A stretch of DNA of 64,000 nt, from NCBI GenBank assembly GCA_041397525.1, contig JAWKWL010000005.1, forward strand, positions 331,903 to 395,902. The letters run 5' to 3'. Below, piece by piece: positions 8,775 to 17,693 of the stretch; position 1 is the stretch's first letter; each line of letters opens with the position of its first letter. The notes under the pieces were generated by a model. It ran no database searches, was not told the DNA's origin, and saw only the letters and a list, made by a program, of their open reading frames with translations. A program made the translations under genes and the position numbers. Source of the DNA: BOKV01 sp041397525. GTDB lineage: Bacteria; Pseudomonadota; Alphaproteobacteria; Rhizobiales; Rhizobiaceae.

Positions 8775-9914
8775 TCAGGCGCGCTTTTTCTTCTTGCGGC
8801 GGCATGGATAATGCCAGTCCCGCTCTTCACCCGTATCGATGTGAACCGAGTTGGTTCTGCAATAGGTCCCAACCCCGCCACGTCCCTCGACGGTGCGCAG
8901 ATATTTGGCGAGATCCCATTTCGAAACGCCTTCGACCTGGATGTCGGCTGCCTGGCAAAGCATGTGCATGGATTTGCGTGCACCACCCGCGCGCCGGTTC
9001 TCGGAGGGATTGCGATATCCGGATGTGACGATCGGTTTCTTGCCATAATGGCGCTCAACCGTGCCAAGGATCGAAATCAGCTCCGGCTTGAAGCAGCCAA
9101 CCTCGACGCGGTCGGTTTGGGTCACTATGCCAAGTGGAGACATTCGCGACATCGCACCGACTGATGCCAATCGAACCCCACCTTCGTTGTCGCTTTCATC
9201 CTCGTCTGTGCTGCTGAACAGGCTGTTATTGTCCTTTACACCGGGAAGCTCCAGGGCGCTGCCTGTATTTGCAAGTCCGGCTGAAGCAGATGCTGTCACC
9301 GGCGCCGCTGGCGTCAAGGATGCAACGCGGGTCTGGCTGGCAGTTGACGTGGTCTTGCGCCTGGCAAACAGTGCCTCGAACAGTGATTTCGGTCTGGTTG
9401 GCGCCGCCGCCACGGCTTGTGTCACAGGTTCGCTCTGCATGCCTGCACCAGTCGCAACAGGCGCTGCCGCCTCGTTATTTGTTGCTGCCGCCTCGACTGC
9501 CGGAACGGATGGTGCCGTGGCGCTTTCATCGGTGGAGGCAAAAGCCATGGCTATGCCGGGATCATCGCTGCTTTTCCGGGGTGCGGGCGTCGGGATAATG
9601 GAAGCAACCGCTATTTCGCCAGCAGCGGCATTCTCCGCGGCATTGCCAACGGAGGTGCTGTTGGCAAACGAGCCGCCCGTCTCAACCGAGGCGACTTCGG
9701 ATACGGCAGCACTTTCAGCTTCACCAGTTGCTACATTGAGCGTGATCGGCGCCATTGTTGCAGCGGACGAATTTGAATCGACCTGAAGAGGAGTAACCGC
9801 AGACACGCAGCCGCCCAGGGTGAGCAAGCTGCAAACAGCAAGAGCCAAAGCCGGAACACGCGATCCGGTCACAACTGTCTTGCGGCTTGTGGTGGCGGCG
9901 GACGGTTTCAACAT
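8775..9914 (-). CDS. Exported D-Ala-D-Ala carboxypeptidase-like protein (peptidase M15A family)
   Basis: 379 residues. An N-terminal signal with lipobox-like L-G-G-C leads into a ~230-residue Ala/Ser/Thr-rich linker. The last ~110 residues form a peptidase M15_3/YcbK-like domain: S-G-Y-R-N-P, S-M-H-M followed by A-A-D-I (first His and Asp ligands) and S-V-H-I-D-T-G with R-D-W-H-Y (second His). The family cleaves or binds peptidoglycan stem peptides. Several rhizobial homologues are annotated DUF882 or M15; true carboxypeptidase activity is inferred. The tail ends in a run of Lys and Arg. Confidence 0.8.
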   Translation of the reverse strand: MLKPSAATTSRKTVVTGSRVPALALAVCSLLTLGGCVSAVTPLQVDSNSSAATMAPITLNVATGEAESAAVSEVASVETGGSFANSTSVGNAAENAAAGEIAVASIIPTPAPRKSSDDPGIAMAFASTDESATAPSVPAVEAAATNNEAAAPVATGAGMQSEPVTQAVAAAPTRPKSLFEALFARRKTTSTASQTRVASLTPAAPVTASASAGLANTGSALELPGVKDNNSLFSSTDEDESDNEGGVRLASVGAMSRMSPLGIVTQTDRVEVGCFKPELISILGTVERHYGKKPIVTSGYRNPSENRRAGGARKSMHMLCQAADIQVEGVSKWDLAKYLRTVEGRGGVGTYCRTNSVHIDTGEERDWHYPCRRKKKKRA

Positions 9915-10219
9915 TGAACCGTCCGGCCTGCGGTTACCTGTGCCCGTATCAACCCCTGTGACCTCACCTGTAATCTAGTATGCGCGCGCGGATGTTTTCC
10001 GCTTGTGTTTTTATCCTGCCAGCCATTCGCGTCATCGGATGAATTCAATGGATGGCATTTGTTCTTAGCGTCAGGTCCCGGATACTGCAACCCGCCTGAT
10101 CCACTGGTACCCGCGAGGCACTCATTCTTGCCAAATGCGGGGCCTGCCAGCGCTAGAGATCAAATGGGGCAAAACCGTGTCGTACGCCTGCAACGGCATT
10201 GCCCCGCACGTCAGATCGC
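9915..10219. other. Intergenic region, no gene seen
   Basis: 305 bp between the M15-family start and the gloA stop, both on the minus strand. The plus and minus frames here show no family resemblance. GGGGCAA and TTGCCCC just after gloA can pair on the minus strand around a long loop, but there is no T-run. Confidence 0.4.
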
Positions 10220-10675
10220 CTACCAGACACCGGTATTGGGCATCGATGCCCAAGGCTCGCTGATCGGCAGCGGATCGCCTTTCTGAAGCAGTTCGATGGA
10301 TATGTTGTCGGGAGAGCGAACAAAGGCCATGTTGCCATCGCGTGGCGGACGGTTGATCGTTACGCCTTTGTCCATCAGTGACTGGCAAAGCTCATATATA
10401 TTGTCCACGGCGAAAGCCAGGTGACCGAAATTTCGTCCGCCTGTGTAGGATTCGGGATCCCAGTTATAGGTGAGCTCGAGGCAGGGCGCGCGCCTGGTGG
10501 ATGCCATGTCACCGGTTGTGGTCGCCAGATCGTCGCTTGCAGCAAGGAAAATCAGCGTGAAACGGCCTTGTTCGCTTTCATACCTGCGAACTTCCTTCAT
10601 TCCCAGCTTGCCGCAATAGAAGTCCAGGGATTTGTCGACATCCGTGATGCGAACCATGGTGTGCAGATATTTCAT
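10220..10675 (-). CDS. gloA: Lactoylglutathione lyase (glyoxalase I)
   Basis: Isomerises the methylglyoxal-glutathione hemithioacetal to S-lactoylglutathione, a detoxification step in the cytoplasm. 151 residues with two beta-alpha-beta-beta-beta modules. The four metal ligands of the family are visible as His5, Glu67, His85 and Glu128. The start at 10675 is chosen because AGAGGA lies eight bases upstream and M-K-Y-L-H-T matches family N-termini; the frame stays open to 10795. It is divergent from the cold-shock gene, sharing a region that contains a 14-bp palindrome. Confidence 0.92.
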   Translation of the reverse strand: MKYLHTMVRITDVDKSLDFYCGKLGMKEVRRYESEQGRFTLIFLAASDDLATTTGDMASTRRAPCLELTYNWDPESYTGGRNFGHLAFAVDNIYELCQSLMDKGVTINRPPRDGNMAFVRSPDNISIELLQKGDPLPISEPWASMPNTGVW

Positions 10676-10702
10676 TTTTGATTTCCTCTTTTGATTTCTC
10701 CG

Positions 10703-10716
10703 CCAACTTAAGTTGG
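10703..10716. promoter_or_regulatory. Perfect 14-bp palindrome between gloA and the cold-shock gene
   Basis: CCAACTTAAGTTGG is a perfect dyad 28-41 bp upstream of the gloA start, in the 229-bp divergent promoter region. Its position suits an operator controlling gloA, but no regulator is known from this window. Confidence 0.4.
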
Positions 10717-10904
10717 AGCGCATTGGAATGGAAAGCATGGGCACAAAAGTTATGGTATTTTTCCCCCGAACATCGCTTCCAGGATGACAACGCAAAGTTT
10801 CTCCCGGAAAAATGGCTACTGCCCCTTGCGGTGACTGCGTTAACCAATGCTATGATTTGGACAGAATCAGTATCTGCGTATCGCGGCAAATGAGGGCTCG
10901 GCTT

Positions 10905-11492
10905 ATGGGGGCCAAGAACATTCAAGGTAACGGATCATCCGCAAATGCGGCGGCAGACGGCTCGCGCGGCGAGCTGTCAGGCGATGTGATCCAGGTTGCC
11001 GGTGCCATCAAGTGGTTTGACGTTTCCAAGGGTTTCGGCTTTGTCGTTCCCGATGAAGACCTTCCCGATGTTCTCATTCATGTGACTTGTCTTCGCAAGG
11101 ACGGCTATGCAACGGCGCTTGAGGGAGCCCGTGTGGTTTGCGAGGCTGTTTGGCGGGAGCGCGGGCTCCAGGCCCTGCGCATCTTGTCGATTGACGAATC
11201 GACCGCTGTTGTTCCGGCGGAAAACAACTCCTCCAAGACACATGCCGAGGTGAAGCCCGAAAGCGACCTCGAACGAGTGCTGGTCAAATGGTTCAACCGG
11301 ACCAAGGGCTATGGCTTTGTCGTCAAGGACAACAAGGACATTTTTGTCCACATGGAAACGCTGCGCCGGTTCGGCCTCACCGAATTGCGCCCGGGACAGT
11401 ATGTGCTGGTCCGCTTCGGTATCGGGCCGAAGGGGTTGATGGCCGCCGAAATTTATCCCGACGATGGCAATATGCGTCGCAGCCCACACTGA
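10905..11492 (+). CDS. Double cold-shock-domain protein
   Basis: Nucleic-acid-binding protein of 195 residues with two OB-fold cold-shock domains. The first has RNP1-like K-G-F-G-F-V (about 42-47) and the second K-G-Y-G-F-V; a Lys/Glu-rich linker joins them. In alphaproteobacteria, tandem CSD proteins act as RNA chaperones in stress or stationary phase. The start at 10905 is chosen for GAGGG nine bases upstream; open codons continue to 10812 without family similarity. It precedes the DUF192 gene by 115 bp on the same strand, as in many relatives. Confidence 0.88.
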   Translation: MGAKNIQGNGSSANAAADGSRGELSGDVIQVAGAIKWFDVSKGFGFVVPDEDLPDVLIHVTCLRKDGYATALEGARVVCEAVWRERGLQALRILSIDESTAVVPAENNSSKTHAEVKPESDLERVLVKWFNRTKGYGFVVKDNKDIFVHMETLRRFGLTELRPGQYVLVRFGIGPKGLMAAEIYPDDGNMRRSPH

Positions 11493-11607
11493 AAACCTGT
11501 GATATTGACGCTGATTGCCGTTGAATGGTCCTGCCGCCGCCGAATTCACGCCGAAATTGCAGATAACGGTGTTTGCCGCGACTCTGCAGCCACTTTCCGG
11601 GCTTTCG

Positions 11608-12108
11608 ATGAAAAACCTTGTCAAAATCATTGCTTTGCTGGCCGTTCTCGCCATTCCGGCTATGTCGGCGTCGCCGAAAGCGATGGCGCAACAGCCGAGT
11701 TTCGATGCCGATGGCGCGATGCATCTTGCATCAGAAGAACTCGTGATCGTCACCAGCCAGGGAAGGTTCACCTTTGACGCCGAAATCGCTGACCAACCGG
11801 AGGAACATTCCAAGGGGCTGATGTTCCGCAAGTCCATGCCAACAAGACAGGGGATGCTGTTTGTCTTCGGTGAAACCCGCCAGATAACCATGTGGATGAA
11901 GAATACCGTGTTGCCGCTCGACATGGTCTTCATCCGCAAAGACGGCACGGTTGCAGGCGTAAGGGAACGCACGGTTCCGTTTTCGGAAAATATCATCGTG
12001 TCGCCCGAACCGGTATCGCATGTGCTGGAACTCAATGCTGGAGTTGCGCGGTTGATCGGCCTCAAGCCCGGGGACCGGGTAGAGCATTCATCCTTTCCCG
12101 GCCAGTGA
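11608..12108 (+). CDS. Exported DUF192 family protein
   Basis: 166 residues. A clear Sec signal (M-K-N-L-V-K, hydrophobic core, A-M-A-Q) is followed by a DUF192 domain. Recognisable pieces are G-L-M-F-R-K-S-M, G-M-L-F-V-F and M-W-M-K-N-T-V-L-P-L-D-M. The domain is widespread in exported bacterial proteins and has no proven biochemical role. The start at 11608 places the signal peptide at the N-terminus; upstream in-frame codons from 11515 would bury it. Confidence 0.88.
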   Translation: MKNLVKIIALLAVLAIPAMSASPKAMAQQPSFDADGAMHLASEELVIVTSQGRFTFDAEIADQPEEHSKGLMFRKSMPTRQGMLFVFGETRQITMWMKNTVLPLDMVFIRKDGTVAGVRERTVPFSENIIVSPEPVSHVLELNAGVARLIGLKPGDRVEHSSFPGQ

Positions 12109-12150
12109 GTGAAAATCGGAGTTCTTTCCTGCCATTCATAGTTGTGATAA

Positions 12151-12172
12151 CTTCCGGTGGGGCGCCGGGAGG
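12151..12172 (+). promoter_or_regulatory. Hairpin overlapping the SD of the SGNH hydrolase gene
   Basis: CTTCCGG (12151-12157) can pair with CCGGGAG (12165-12171) around a seven-base loop. The SD GGGAGG (12167-12172) lies in the 3' arm, six bases before ATG 12178. Folding would hide the ribosome-binding site. Seen by eye only; energy not computed. Confidence 0.35.
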
Positions 12173-12177
12173 TTTAA

Positions 12178-14016
12178 ATGAGGTATTTCAGCTTCGGCAA
12201 TATGTTGGGAATGGCTTTAGCGTTGTCCGTTTTGACGGGTAGCGGTTTCGCGCAGGCACAGGATTACAACAATTATCTGAAGTTTACTGTCATCGGCAAC
12301 AATCGGTTGTTTGATCCGCGCCAGCCCGGCGAACAAGCGAGATTTACCGCAACAATCAACAATTATCGTGAGAGGGCCCAAAAAGACAATGCCTGCGACC
12401 CCATCACGGTTTTGACGCCATTTCCTACAACAAACGATCAGCCCCCGCCAACTGGCTGCAAGAGCTCGTCCCATCCCTCACCGACCAATACGCAGTTCCG
12501 GACCCGATACGATCCAGAGACCGACCGTTACGAAATCGGATATCTTCGAGGTGTCCAGCGCAACCAGCGCAAGGTTCGCCTCGGGTTGTTTCGCAAGGAA
12601 CCGGGCGGGTGGACGGCAAATGCCGGATACAGCTGCATCTGGACCATCGACGGTAACCTTGCTGCTGAAAACGAATCTTGCCGGGCATTCGTTACCGATC
12701 TGCCGGTTGGGCATCACACTGTCGATGTGGAAGTGTTCCGGGCTGGCCAACCCGTTTTGAAGGAGGAGGCGCTTGATCTTGATTTGCGCGATTTTCTGAT
12801 TGTCGCCCTTGGGGATTCCTTCGGTTCCGGCGAAGGAAACCCGCACACACACGTGGTTCGCTCAAATGCAGTCCCGCGCCTGCCCCGGCCGCGTCCGGCC
12901 ATGTGGTTCAGTCCAAGATGCCACCGTTCGTTAATCACATCATCATTTCTTGCAACGCATCTGCTTGCCGATGCCAATCCCGACACTTCCTTCAGCTACC
13001 TCAATTTTGCATGCTCAGGCGCTGAAACGGGTCAGGGATTGCTGGAACCATACTATGGCCGGGAAACGGCATTCCAGACGGCTTGCGCCTGGAACGAGAC
13101 CAGCGGTGCAGGCAAGCCGGGTGCAGGAAAGCCGCCCGCAGACAATTTACGTGACGAAGGGTTCTTTGGAAGTCGCAATCTCAAACCTTTTGAATGGGGG
13201 CGTTGTGCGAGCCACAAAAAGGACAAGCCGGCGCCGGACGACTTGCCTTCACAGTTTGACGCTTTGAAAACTGAACTGTCCTGCGGCAACCATCCCTGCC
13301 GCAAGCCGGATGCCGTCCTGCTCTATTTCGGTGTGAATGACATCCGTTTCTCCGACCAGTTGGTGAAATTGATCCTGCGATGTGAAAAACGGCCTTCCTG
13401 CCTGCTTGAGCAGGAAGCCAAGGTACGAAGCGGAGTGAAACAGGCTGTCGCGAATTTCGCAAGATTGGCGCGCAGGCTTGAAACCGCGGGCCTCGCTCCC
13501 GAAGACAAGAAACATGTTTACATGATGACCTACCCCAATCCGTTGACCCGCATAGTCAATGGCAAACTCCGGCTGTGCGATGACACCGGAATTTCGGATG
13601 GCGAGGACAGCAATGAGGTTCTGGGAGGACTAGGGAGGCTGATCGGGATCGGAATCAGCGAGGCTGGAGCCGAGTGGGCGGTTGAAAACATTCTCGCTCC
13701 GCTCAATTTGGCAATTGCAAAGACCGCCGACGCGCAGGGATGGTCAACGATTGATGTCGAAGAATCGGCGCAGGGGTTCGGTTATTGTGCAAAGCGGCGG
13801 TTTTTCCACACTTTTGGTGACTCGGATGCAAAGCAGGGCCGCGTTTTTGGAAACTGGGTGAGAAGTTGCGATCCCGTTACCCACAAATGCGCGGCGGCAA
13901 AGCAGGCAAGTCTGCCTACGGGCACGATGCACCCCAACTATTTCGGCCACAGGGCCGTGGCATCCATCATTATCGACAGGCTTTCCAGGGACCTCGGGTT
14001 AAAGTTCGAATATTGA
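12178..14016 (+). CDS. Exported SGNH/GDSL-type hydrolase
   Basis: 612 residues, exported (signal ending near A-Q-A-Q, residues 25-28). Residues 30-200 form an all-beta-looking N-terminal region with paired cysteines. The SGNH hydrolase domain follows: block I G-D-S-F-G-S-G-E-G with nucleophile Ser214, block III G-V-N-D (Asn387-Asp388), and block V M-H-P-N-Y-F-G-H with His585. Family members hydrolyse esters of lipids, polysaccharides or small molecules; the substrate is unknown. It has many cysteines, fitting a disulfide-rich periplasmic or secreted protein. It stands alone between the DUF192 gene and tRNA-Pro. Confidence 0.85.
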   Translation: MRYFSFGNMLGMALALSVLTGSGFAQAQDYNNYLKFTVIGNNRLFDPRQPGEQARFTATINNYRERAQKDNACDPITVLTPFPTTNDQPPPTGCKSSSHPSPTNTQFRTRYDPETDRYEIGYLRGVQRNQRKVRLGLFRKEPGGWTANAGYSCIWTIDGNLAAENESCRAFVTDLPVGHHTVDVEVFRAGQPVLKEEALDLDLRDFLIVALGDSFGSGEGNPHTHVVRSNAVPRLPRPRPAMWFSPRCHRSLITSSFLATHLLADANPDTSFSYLNFACSGAETGQGLLEPYYGRETAFQTACAWNETSGAGKPGAGKPPADNLRDEGFFGSRNLKPFEWGRCASHKKDKPAPDDLPSQFDALKTELSCGNHPCRKPDAVLLYFGVNDIRFSDQLVKLILRCEKRPSCLLEQEAKVRSGVKQAVANFARLARRLETAGLAPEDKKHVYMMTYPNPLTRIVNGKLRLCDDTGISDGEDSNEVLGGLGRLIGIGISEAGAEWAVENILAPLNLAIAKTADAQGWSTIDVEESAQGFGYCAKRRFFHTFGDSDAKQGRVFGNWVRSCDPVTHKCAAAKQASLPTGTMHPNYFGHRAVASIIIDRLSRDLGLKFEY

Positions 14017-14080
14017 TCCCCTCCTTGCGCAAACCCGCTTGCACTCACTGCTTCCATTGTGTAGGAGAACGGCGGCCTTT

Positions 14081-14157
<77 letters not shown>

Positions 14158-14196
14158 CCCTTCACGGCAATGCCGCAGGCGCTTCGGGGATCAATC

Positions 14197-14502
14197 ATGA
14201 CAGCCAGAATCTACAGTCCTGCAAAGACCGCAATGCAGTCGGGCAGGGCAAAGACGAATGGTTTTGTTCTGGAATTCGAACCCGCAAGCCCGCGCCGCAT
14301 CGAGCCGCTGATGGGCTACACCACTTCGTCCGACACGATGCAGCAGGTCCGGCTGAACTTCGAGACCCTCGAACAGGCTGTCGCTTATTGTGAAAAGCAC
14401 GGGATCGGATATTCCGTGCAGTTGCCGCATGAGCAGCGCCGCCGCCGTGCTTCATATTCGGACAATTTCGCATTCAACCGCAAGCAGCCCTGGACGCATT
14501 GA
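14197..14502 (+). CDS. NDUFS4-like accessory subunit of respiratory complex I
   Basis: 101 residues, matching the ETC_C1_NDUFS4 family (mitochondrial 18-kDa subunit homologue). It starts M-T-A-R-I-Y-S-P-A-K-T-A-M-Q-S-G and carries the W/Y-rich core with G-Y-T-T-S-S-D and F-E-T-L-E-Q-A-V-A-Y-C-E-K-H-G. The role is in stability or assembly of NADH:quinone oxidoreductase, an alphaproteobacterial and mitochondrial feature. The start at 14197 fits the family; nine more upstream codons are open. It lies between tRNA-Pro and tRNA-Arg, as in several Hyphomicrobiales. Confidence 0.9.
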   Translation: MTARIYSPAKTAMQSGRAKTNGFVLEFEPASPRRIEPLMGYTTSSDTMQQVRLNFETLEQAVAYCEKHGIGYSVQLPHEQRRRRASYSDNFAFNRKQPWTH

Positions 14503-14561
14503 CAGCCGCTGCGTGATCAGCGGTTTTCTGTCCCGGTTTTATGCAGTAAACCACTTGATAC

Positions 14562-14638
14562 GACTCCGTAGCTCAGCTGGATAGAGCATCCGCCTTCTAA
14601 GCGGACGGTCGCAGGTTCGAATCCTGCCGGGGTCGCCA
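14562..14638 (+). tRNA. tRNA-Arg (anticodon TCT)
   Basis: GACTCCG pairs with CGGGGTC (one T-G pair) as acceptor stem. Anticodon stem CCGCC.. ..GCGG encloses CTTCTAA, anticodon TCT. T-arm CAGGTTCGAATCCTG, discriminator G, encoded CCA. 77 nt. Confidence 0.97.
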
Positions 14639-14758
14639 TTTTGCCGTTTCTCGCCAGCTTTCGCCGCTATTTTTTGCGTTGCCGCCGAACCGTTGCAGCA
14701 TAATGCCATGATATTGGCGAGGTCCGGATGTGATCGGACTGCCCCGGAGGACCACGAC

Positions 14759-16357
14759 ATGGAAACGCAAGTGGCTGAATCGCAACAGGCGTTGGCCCCA
14801 ACACCCCGAAAGGCAGGCACGCGCGGTGGCGGCCGATCCGGCAATGTTCGCGGGCGTGGTCCGGCCGTGCACCAGATGGCCTGGGAAATCCCGGTCAATT
14901 CCGACAAGCCAACCGAACCGCTCCCGCCCGAGGGGGTCGAGGCAATCCACAATGCGGCCATGCGTATTCTGGAGGAAATCGGCATCGAGTTTCTCAACAT
15001 GGAAGCGGTGGAAATATTCCGCTCCGAAGGCTGCACCATCGAGCGTGAGACCGGAACTAGCGCACTTGTGAAGATGGATCGCGCCTGGGTGATGGAAAAG
15101 ATCCGCCTTGCGCCGTCATCCTTCACGATCACACCACGCAATCCCGACCGCAAGATCATCATCGGCGGCAACAACATCGTATTTGGCAATGTGTCTTCGC
15201 CGCCGAATTGCTCGGACCTTGATCGCGGGCGCAGGATCGGCGACCGTGAAAGCTACCGCGATTTCATCAAGTTTACCCAGTATTTCAACTGCATGCATTT
15301 CGCTGGCGGCTATCCCGTCGAGCCGATGGACCTGCATCCGTCGATCCGTCACCTTGATTGCCTGCATGACAAGCTGGTGCTGACCGACAAGGTCGTGCAC
15401 GCCTACTCGCTTGGCACCGAACGCGTTGAGGACGTGATGGAAATGGTGCGGATTGCAGGCGGATTGACGCATGATGAGTTCAATGCAACGCCGCGAATGT
15501 ACACCAACATCAATTCCACCTCGCCACTCAAGCATGACTGGCCGATGCTGGACGGCATGATGCGGCTCGCCCGGCGCGGCCAGCCGACCATCGTGACGCC
15601 TTTCACGCTGGCCGGTGCCATGTCGCCGATCACGCTGGCTGGAACGGTAGCGCAGTCTATTGCCGAGGCGTTGTGCGCGATTGCGCTTATCCAGGCCATC
15701 AATCCAGGTTGCCCCTGTGCCATCGGAACCTTTTCGTCGAATGTCGACATGAAAACCGGGGCGCCGGCCTTTGGCACGCCGGAATACATGCGCACCACCC
15801 AGATGACGGGGCAACTGGCACGGTTCTACAACCTGCCACTGCGTGCATCCAATACCTGCGTTTCCAACGCACCGGACAATCAGGCTACCTGGGAATCCTC
15901 CCATTCACTTTTTGCCGCCATCACCTCCGGCGTCAACATGGTCTACCACGCTGCCGGCTGGCTGGAGGGCGGTCTGTGCGCTTCTTATGAGAAATTCATC
16001 ATGGACTGCGAGCAGATACAGCAACTCATTACCTATATGCGCCCGGTAAAATGGGATGAGGGCGAACTTGCACTCGACGCAATCGCGGAAGTCGGGCAGG
16101 GCGGTCACTTCTTCGGCATCCAGCACACGCAGGACCGGTATGAAAAGGCGTTTTACAGCCCCTTCCTTTCCGACTGGTCAAACTTCGAGAACTGGCGTGA
16201 TCGCGGCTCGGTATTGACCGTTGAACGGGCAAATCAAACCTGGAAAAAGATTCTCGAGGAGTTCGAAGCCCCGCCCATGGACGCGGCCATTCGAGAGGAG
16301 CTTGACGAATTTGTTGAGCGCCGCAAACGCGAAGGCGGCGCGCCGACGGACTTTTGA
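14759..16357 (+). CDS. MttB-family methyltransferase without pyrrolysine
   Basis: 532 residues of the trimethylamine:corrinoid methyltransferase (MttB) superfamily, a TIM-barrel enzyme that demethylates quaternary or tertiary amines. The start at 14759 follows SD GGAGG. The first ~45 residues are basic and low complexity; the family core begins around L-P-P-E-G-V-E-A-I-H-N-A-A-M-R-I-L. No in-frame amber codon occurs, so this is a non-pyrrolysine member, related to glycine betaine and proline betaine methyltransferases (MtgB, MtpB). No corrinoid protein gene is adjacent, so partner and substrate are open. Confidence 0.85.
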   Translation: METQVAESQQALAPTPRKAGTRGGGRSGNVRGRGPAVHQMAWEIPVNSDKPTEPLPPEGVEAIHNAAMRILEEIGIEFLNMEAVEIFRSEGCTIERETGTSALVKMDRAWVMEKIRLAPSSFTITPRNPDRKIIIGGNNIVFGNVSSPPNCSDLDRGRRIGDRESYRDFIKFTQYFNCMHFAGGYPVEPMDLHPSIRHLDCLHDKLVLTDKVVHAYSLGTERVEDVMEMVRIAGGLTHDEFNATPRMYTNINSTSPLKHDWPMLDGMMRLARRGQPTIVTPFTLAGAMSPITLAGTVAQSIAEALCAIALIQAINPGCPCAIGTFSSNVDMKTGAPAFGTPEYMRTTQMTGQLARFYNLPLRASNTCVSNAPDNQATWESSHSLFAAITSGVNMVYHAAGWLEGGLCASYEKFIMDCEQIQQLITYMRPVKWDEGELALDAIAEVGQGGHFFGIQHTQDRYEKAFYSPFLSDWSNFENWRDRGSVLTVERANQTWKKILEEFEAPPMDAAIREELDEFVERRKREGGAPTDF

Positions 16358-16440
16358 GCGCCTGTTTCCTTGGTTTTTCAGGGACTTGGTTGGCTTTGGA
16401 TCTATTTCCTGTGGTGATTGGCAGAAATTCTCATCAAAGC

Positions 16441-16583
16441 TTGACGCGGCGGCAATAATCCTTTGTGATTAGGCGTCATACGAACAGGGGTAAGTTGTTT
16501 TCCTTCTGTACCAGATTGCCGATCCCGGGAGGACGGCAATCCTGTTCGCATATCTGATATGTCGCGGCCGCAAGGTTGCGGCC
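16441..16583 (+). promoter_or_regulatory. Candidate promoter and two leader hairpins of aapJ
   Basis: TTGACG (16441-16446) and TGTGAT (16464-16469) are spaced 17 bp apart and could be -35/-10 elements. Downstream lie two stems: ATTGCCG/CGGCAAT (16515-16521 with 16534-16540) and GGCCGCA/TGCGGCC (16566-16572 with 16577-16583), the second ending 33 bases before ATG 16617. The leader would be about 140 nt. Confidence 0.35.
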
Positions 16584-16616
16584 AACCAATGACCATAAAA
16601 GAAAAGGCTGTTGTCT

Positions 16617-17636
16617 ATGAAAAACAAGATCTTGTCCGCCGCACTCGGAGTGGCCGTCGCCGGCTTTGCCGTGTCCAGCGCATCCGCAGCGACCCTTGAT
16701 GACGTGAAAGCCAAAGGCTTCGTTCAGTGCGGCGTTAGCCAGGGCCTTCCAGGCTTCTCCAATCCGGATGCCCAGGGCAACTGGACCGGTCTCGACGTCG
16801 ATCTGTGCCGCGGTGTTGCCGCTGCTGTATTCGGTGATGACACGAAGGTGAAGTTCACCCCGCTTTCAGCCAAGGAGCGCTTCACCGCTCTGCAGTCCGG
16901 CGAAGTCGACGTGCTGGCACGCAACTCCACCTGGACCATGAGCCGTGATACCTCGCTGGGCCTGAACTTCACCGGCGTCAACTACTATGACGGCCAAGGC
17001 TTCATGGTGCGTTCATCGCTCGGAGTGAAGTCGGCGCTTGAACTGTCCGGCGCTTCTGTCTGCACCAACACCGGCACAACCACCGAGTTGAACGTCGCCG
17101 ACTATTTCCGTGCCAACAAGATGGAATACGAAATCGTTGCCTTCGAAAAGGCTGACGAAGTTGTAGCCGCTTATGACGCCGGCCGTTGCGACGTTTACAC
17201 CACCGACCAGTCGGGCCTGTATGCACAGCGCCTGAAGCTCACCAATCCTGGTGAACATGTGGTTCTGCCGGAAATCATCTCCAAGGAGCCGCTTGGCCCG
17301 GTTGTCCGTCAGGGTGACGACCAGTGGTTCAACATCGTGAAGTGGGTTCATTACGCGATGCTCAATGCTGAAGAACTCGGCGTGACCAAGGAAAATGCCG
17401 AGGCAATGAAGACTTCCGAAAACCCGGAAGTGAAGCGTCTGCTCGGCACCGAAGGTGAGTTTGGCACGGCACTCGGCCTCGGCAATGACTGGGCCTTCAA
17501 CATCATCAGCAAGGTTGGCAATTACGGCGAAGTGTTCGACGCCAATGTTGGACCGAACACCGATCTGGCGATTGCACGCGGCACCAATGCCCTGTGGTCA
17601 AAGGGCGGCCTGCAATACGCACCGCCAATCCGCTAA
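16617..17636 (+). CDS. aapJ: General L-amino-acid ABC transporter, periplasmic binding protein
   Basis: 339 residues. A Sec signal (M-K-N-K-I-L ... S-S-A-S-A-A) is followed by a type II periplasmic binding fold. It begins D-D-V-K-A-K-G-F-V-Q-C-G-V-S and contains the family motifs F-T-P-L-S-A-K-E-R-F-T-A-L-Q-S-G and R-N-S-T-W-T. AapJ captures a broad range of L-amino acids for the AapQMP translocator in rhizobia. ATG 16617 is preferred to TTG 16611, six bases upstream in frame. A strong terminator-like hairpin follows the stop, a usual way to make more binding protein than permease. Confidence 0.95.
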   Translation: MKNKILSAALGVAVAGFAVSSASAATLDDVKAKGFVQCGVSQGLPGFSNPDAQGNWTGLDVDLCRGVAAAVFGDDTKVKFTPLSAKERFTALQSGEVDVLARNSTWTMSRDTSLGLNFTGVNYYDGQGFMVRSSLGVKSALELSGASVCTNTGTTTELNVADYFRANKMEYEIVAFEKADEVVAAYDAGRCDVYTTDQSGLYAQRLKLTNPGEHVVLPEIISKEPLGPVVRQGDDQWFNIVKWVHYAMLNAEELGVTKENAEAMKTSENPEVKRLLGTEGEFGTALGLGNDWAFNIISKVGNYGEVFDANVGPNTDLAIARGTNALWSKGGLQYAPPIR

Positions 17637-17643
17637 GAAAAAA

Positions 17644-17678
17644 CGGGCCGACTCCCACGAGTCGGCCCGATTTGTTTT
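17644..17678 (+). terminator. Intrinsic terminator / attenuator after aapJ
   Basis: CGGGCCGACTC (17644-17654) pairs perfectly with GAGTCGGCCCG (17659-17669) around CCAC, followed by ATTTGTTTT. The operon continues at aapQ 195 bp later, so partial termination is likely. Confidence 0.85.
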
Positions 17679-17693
17679 CGAACAGAAAAAGTC

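Noticed and set aside
14759..16357. Pyrrolysine-dependent MttB
   Set aside because: The frame has no internal amber codon.
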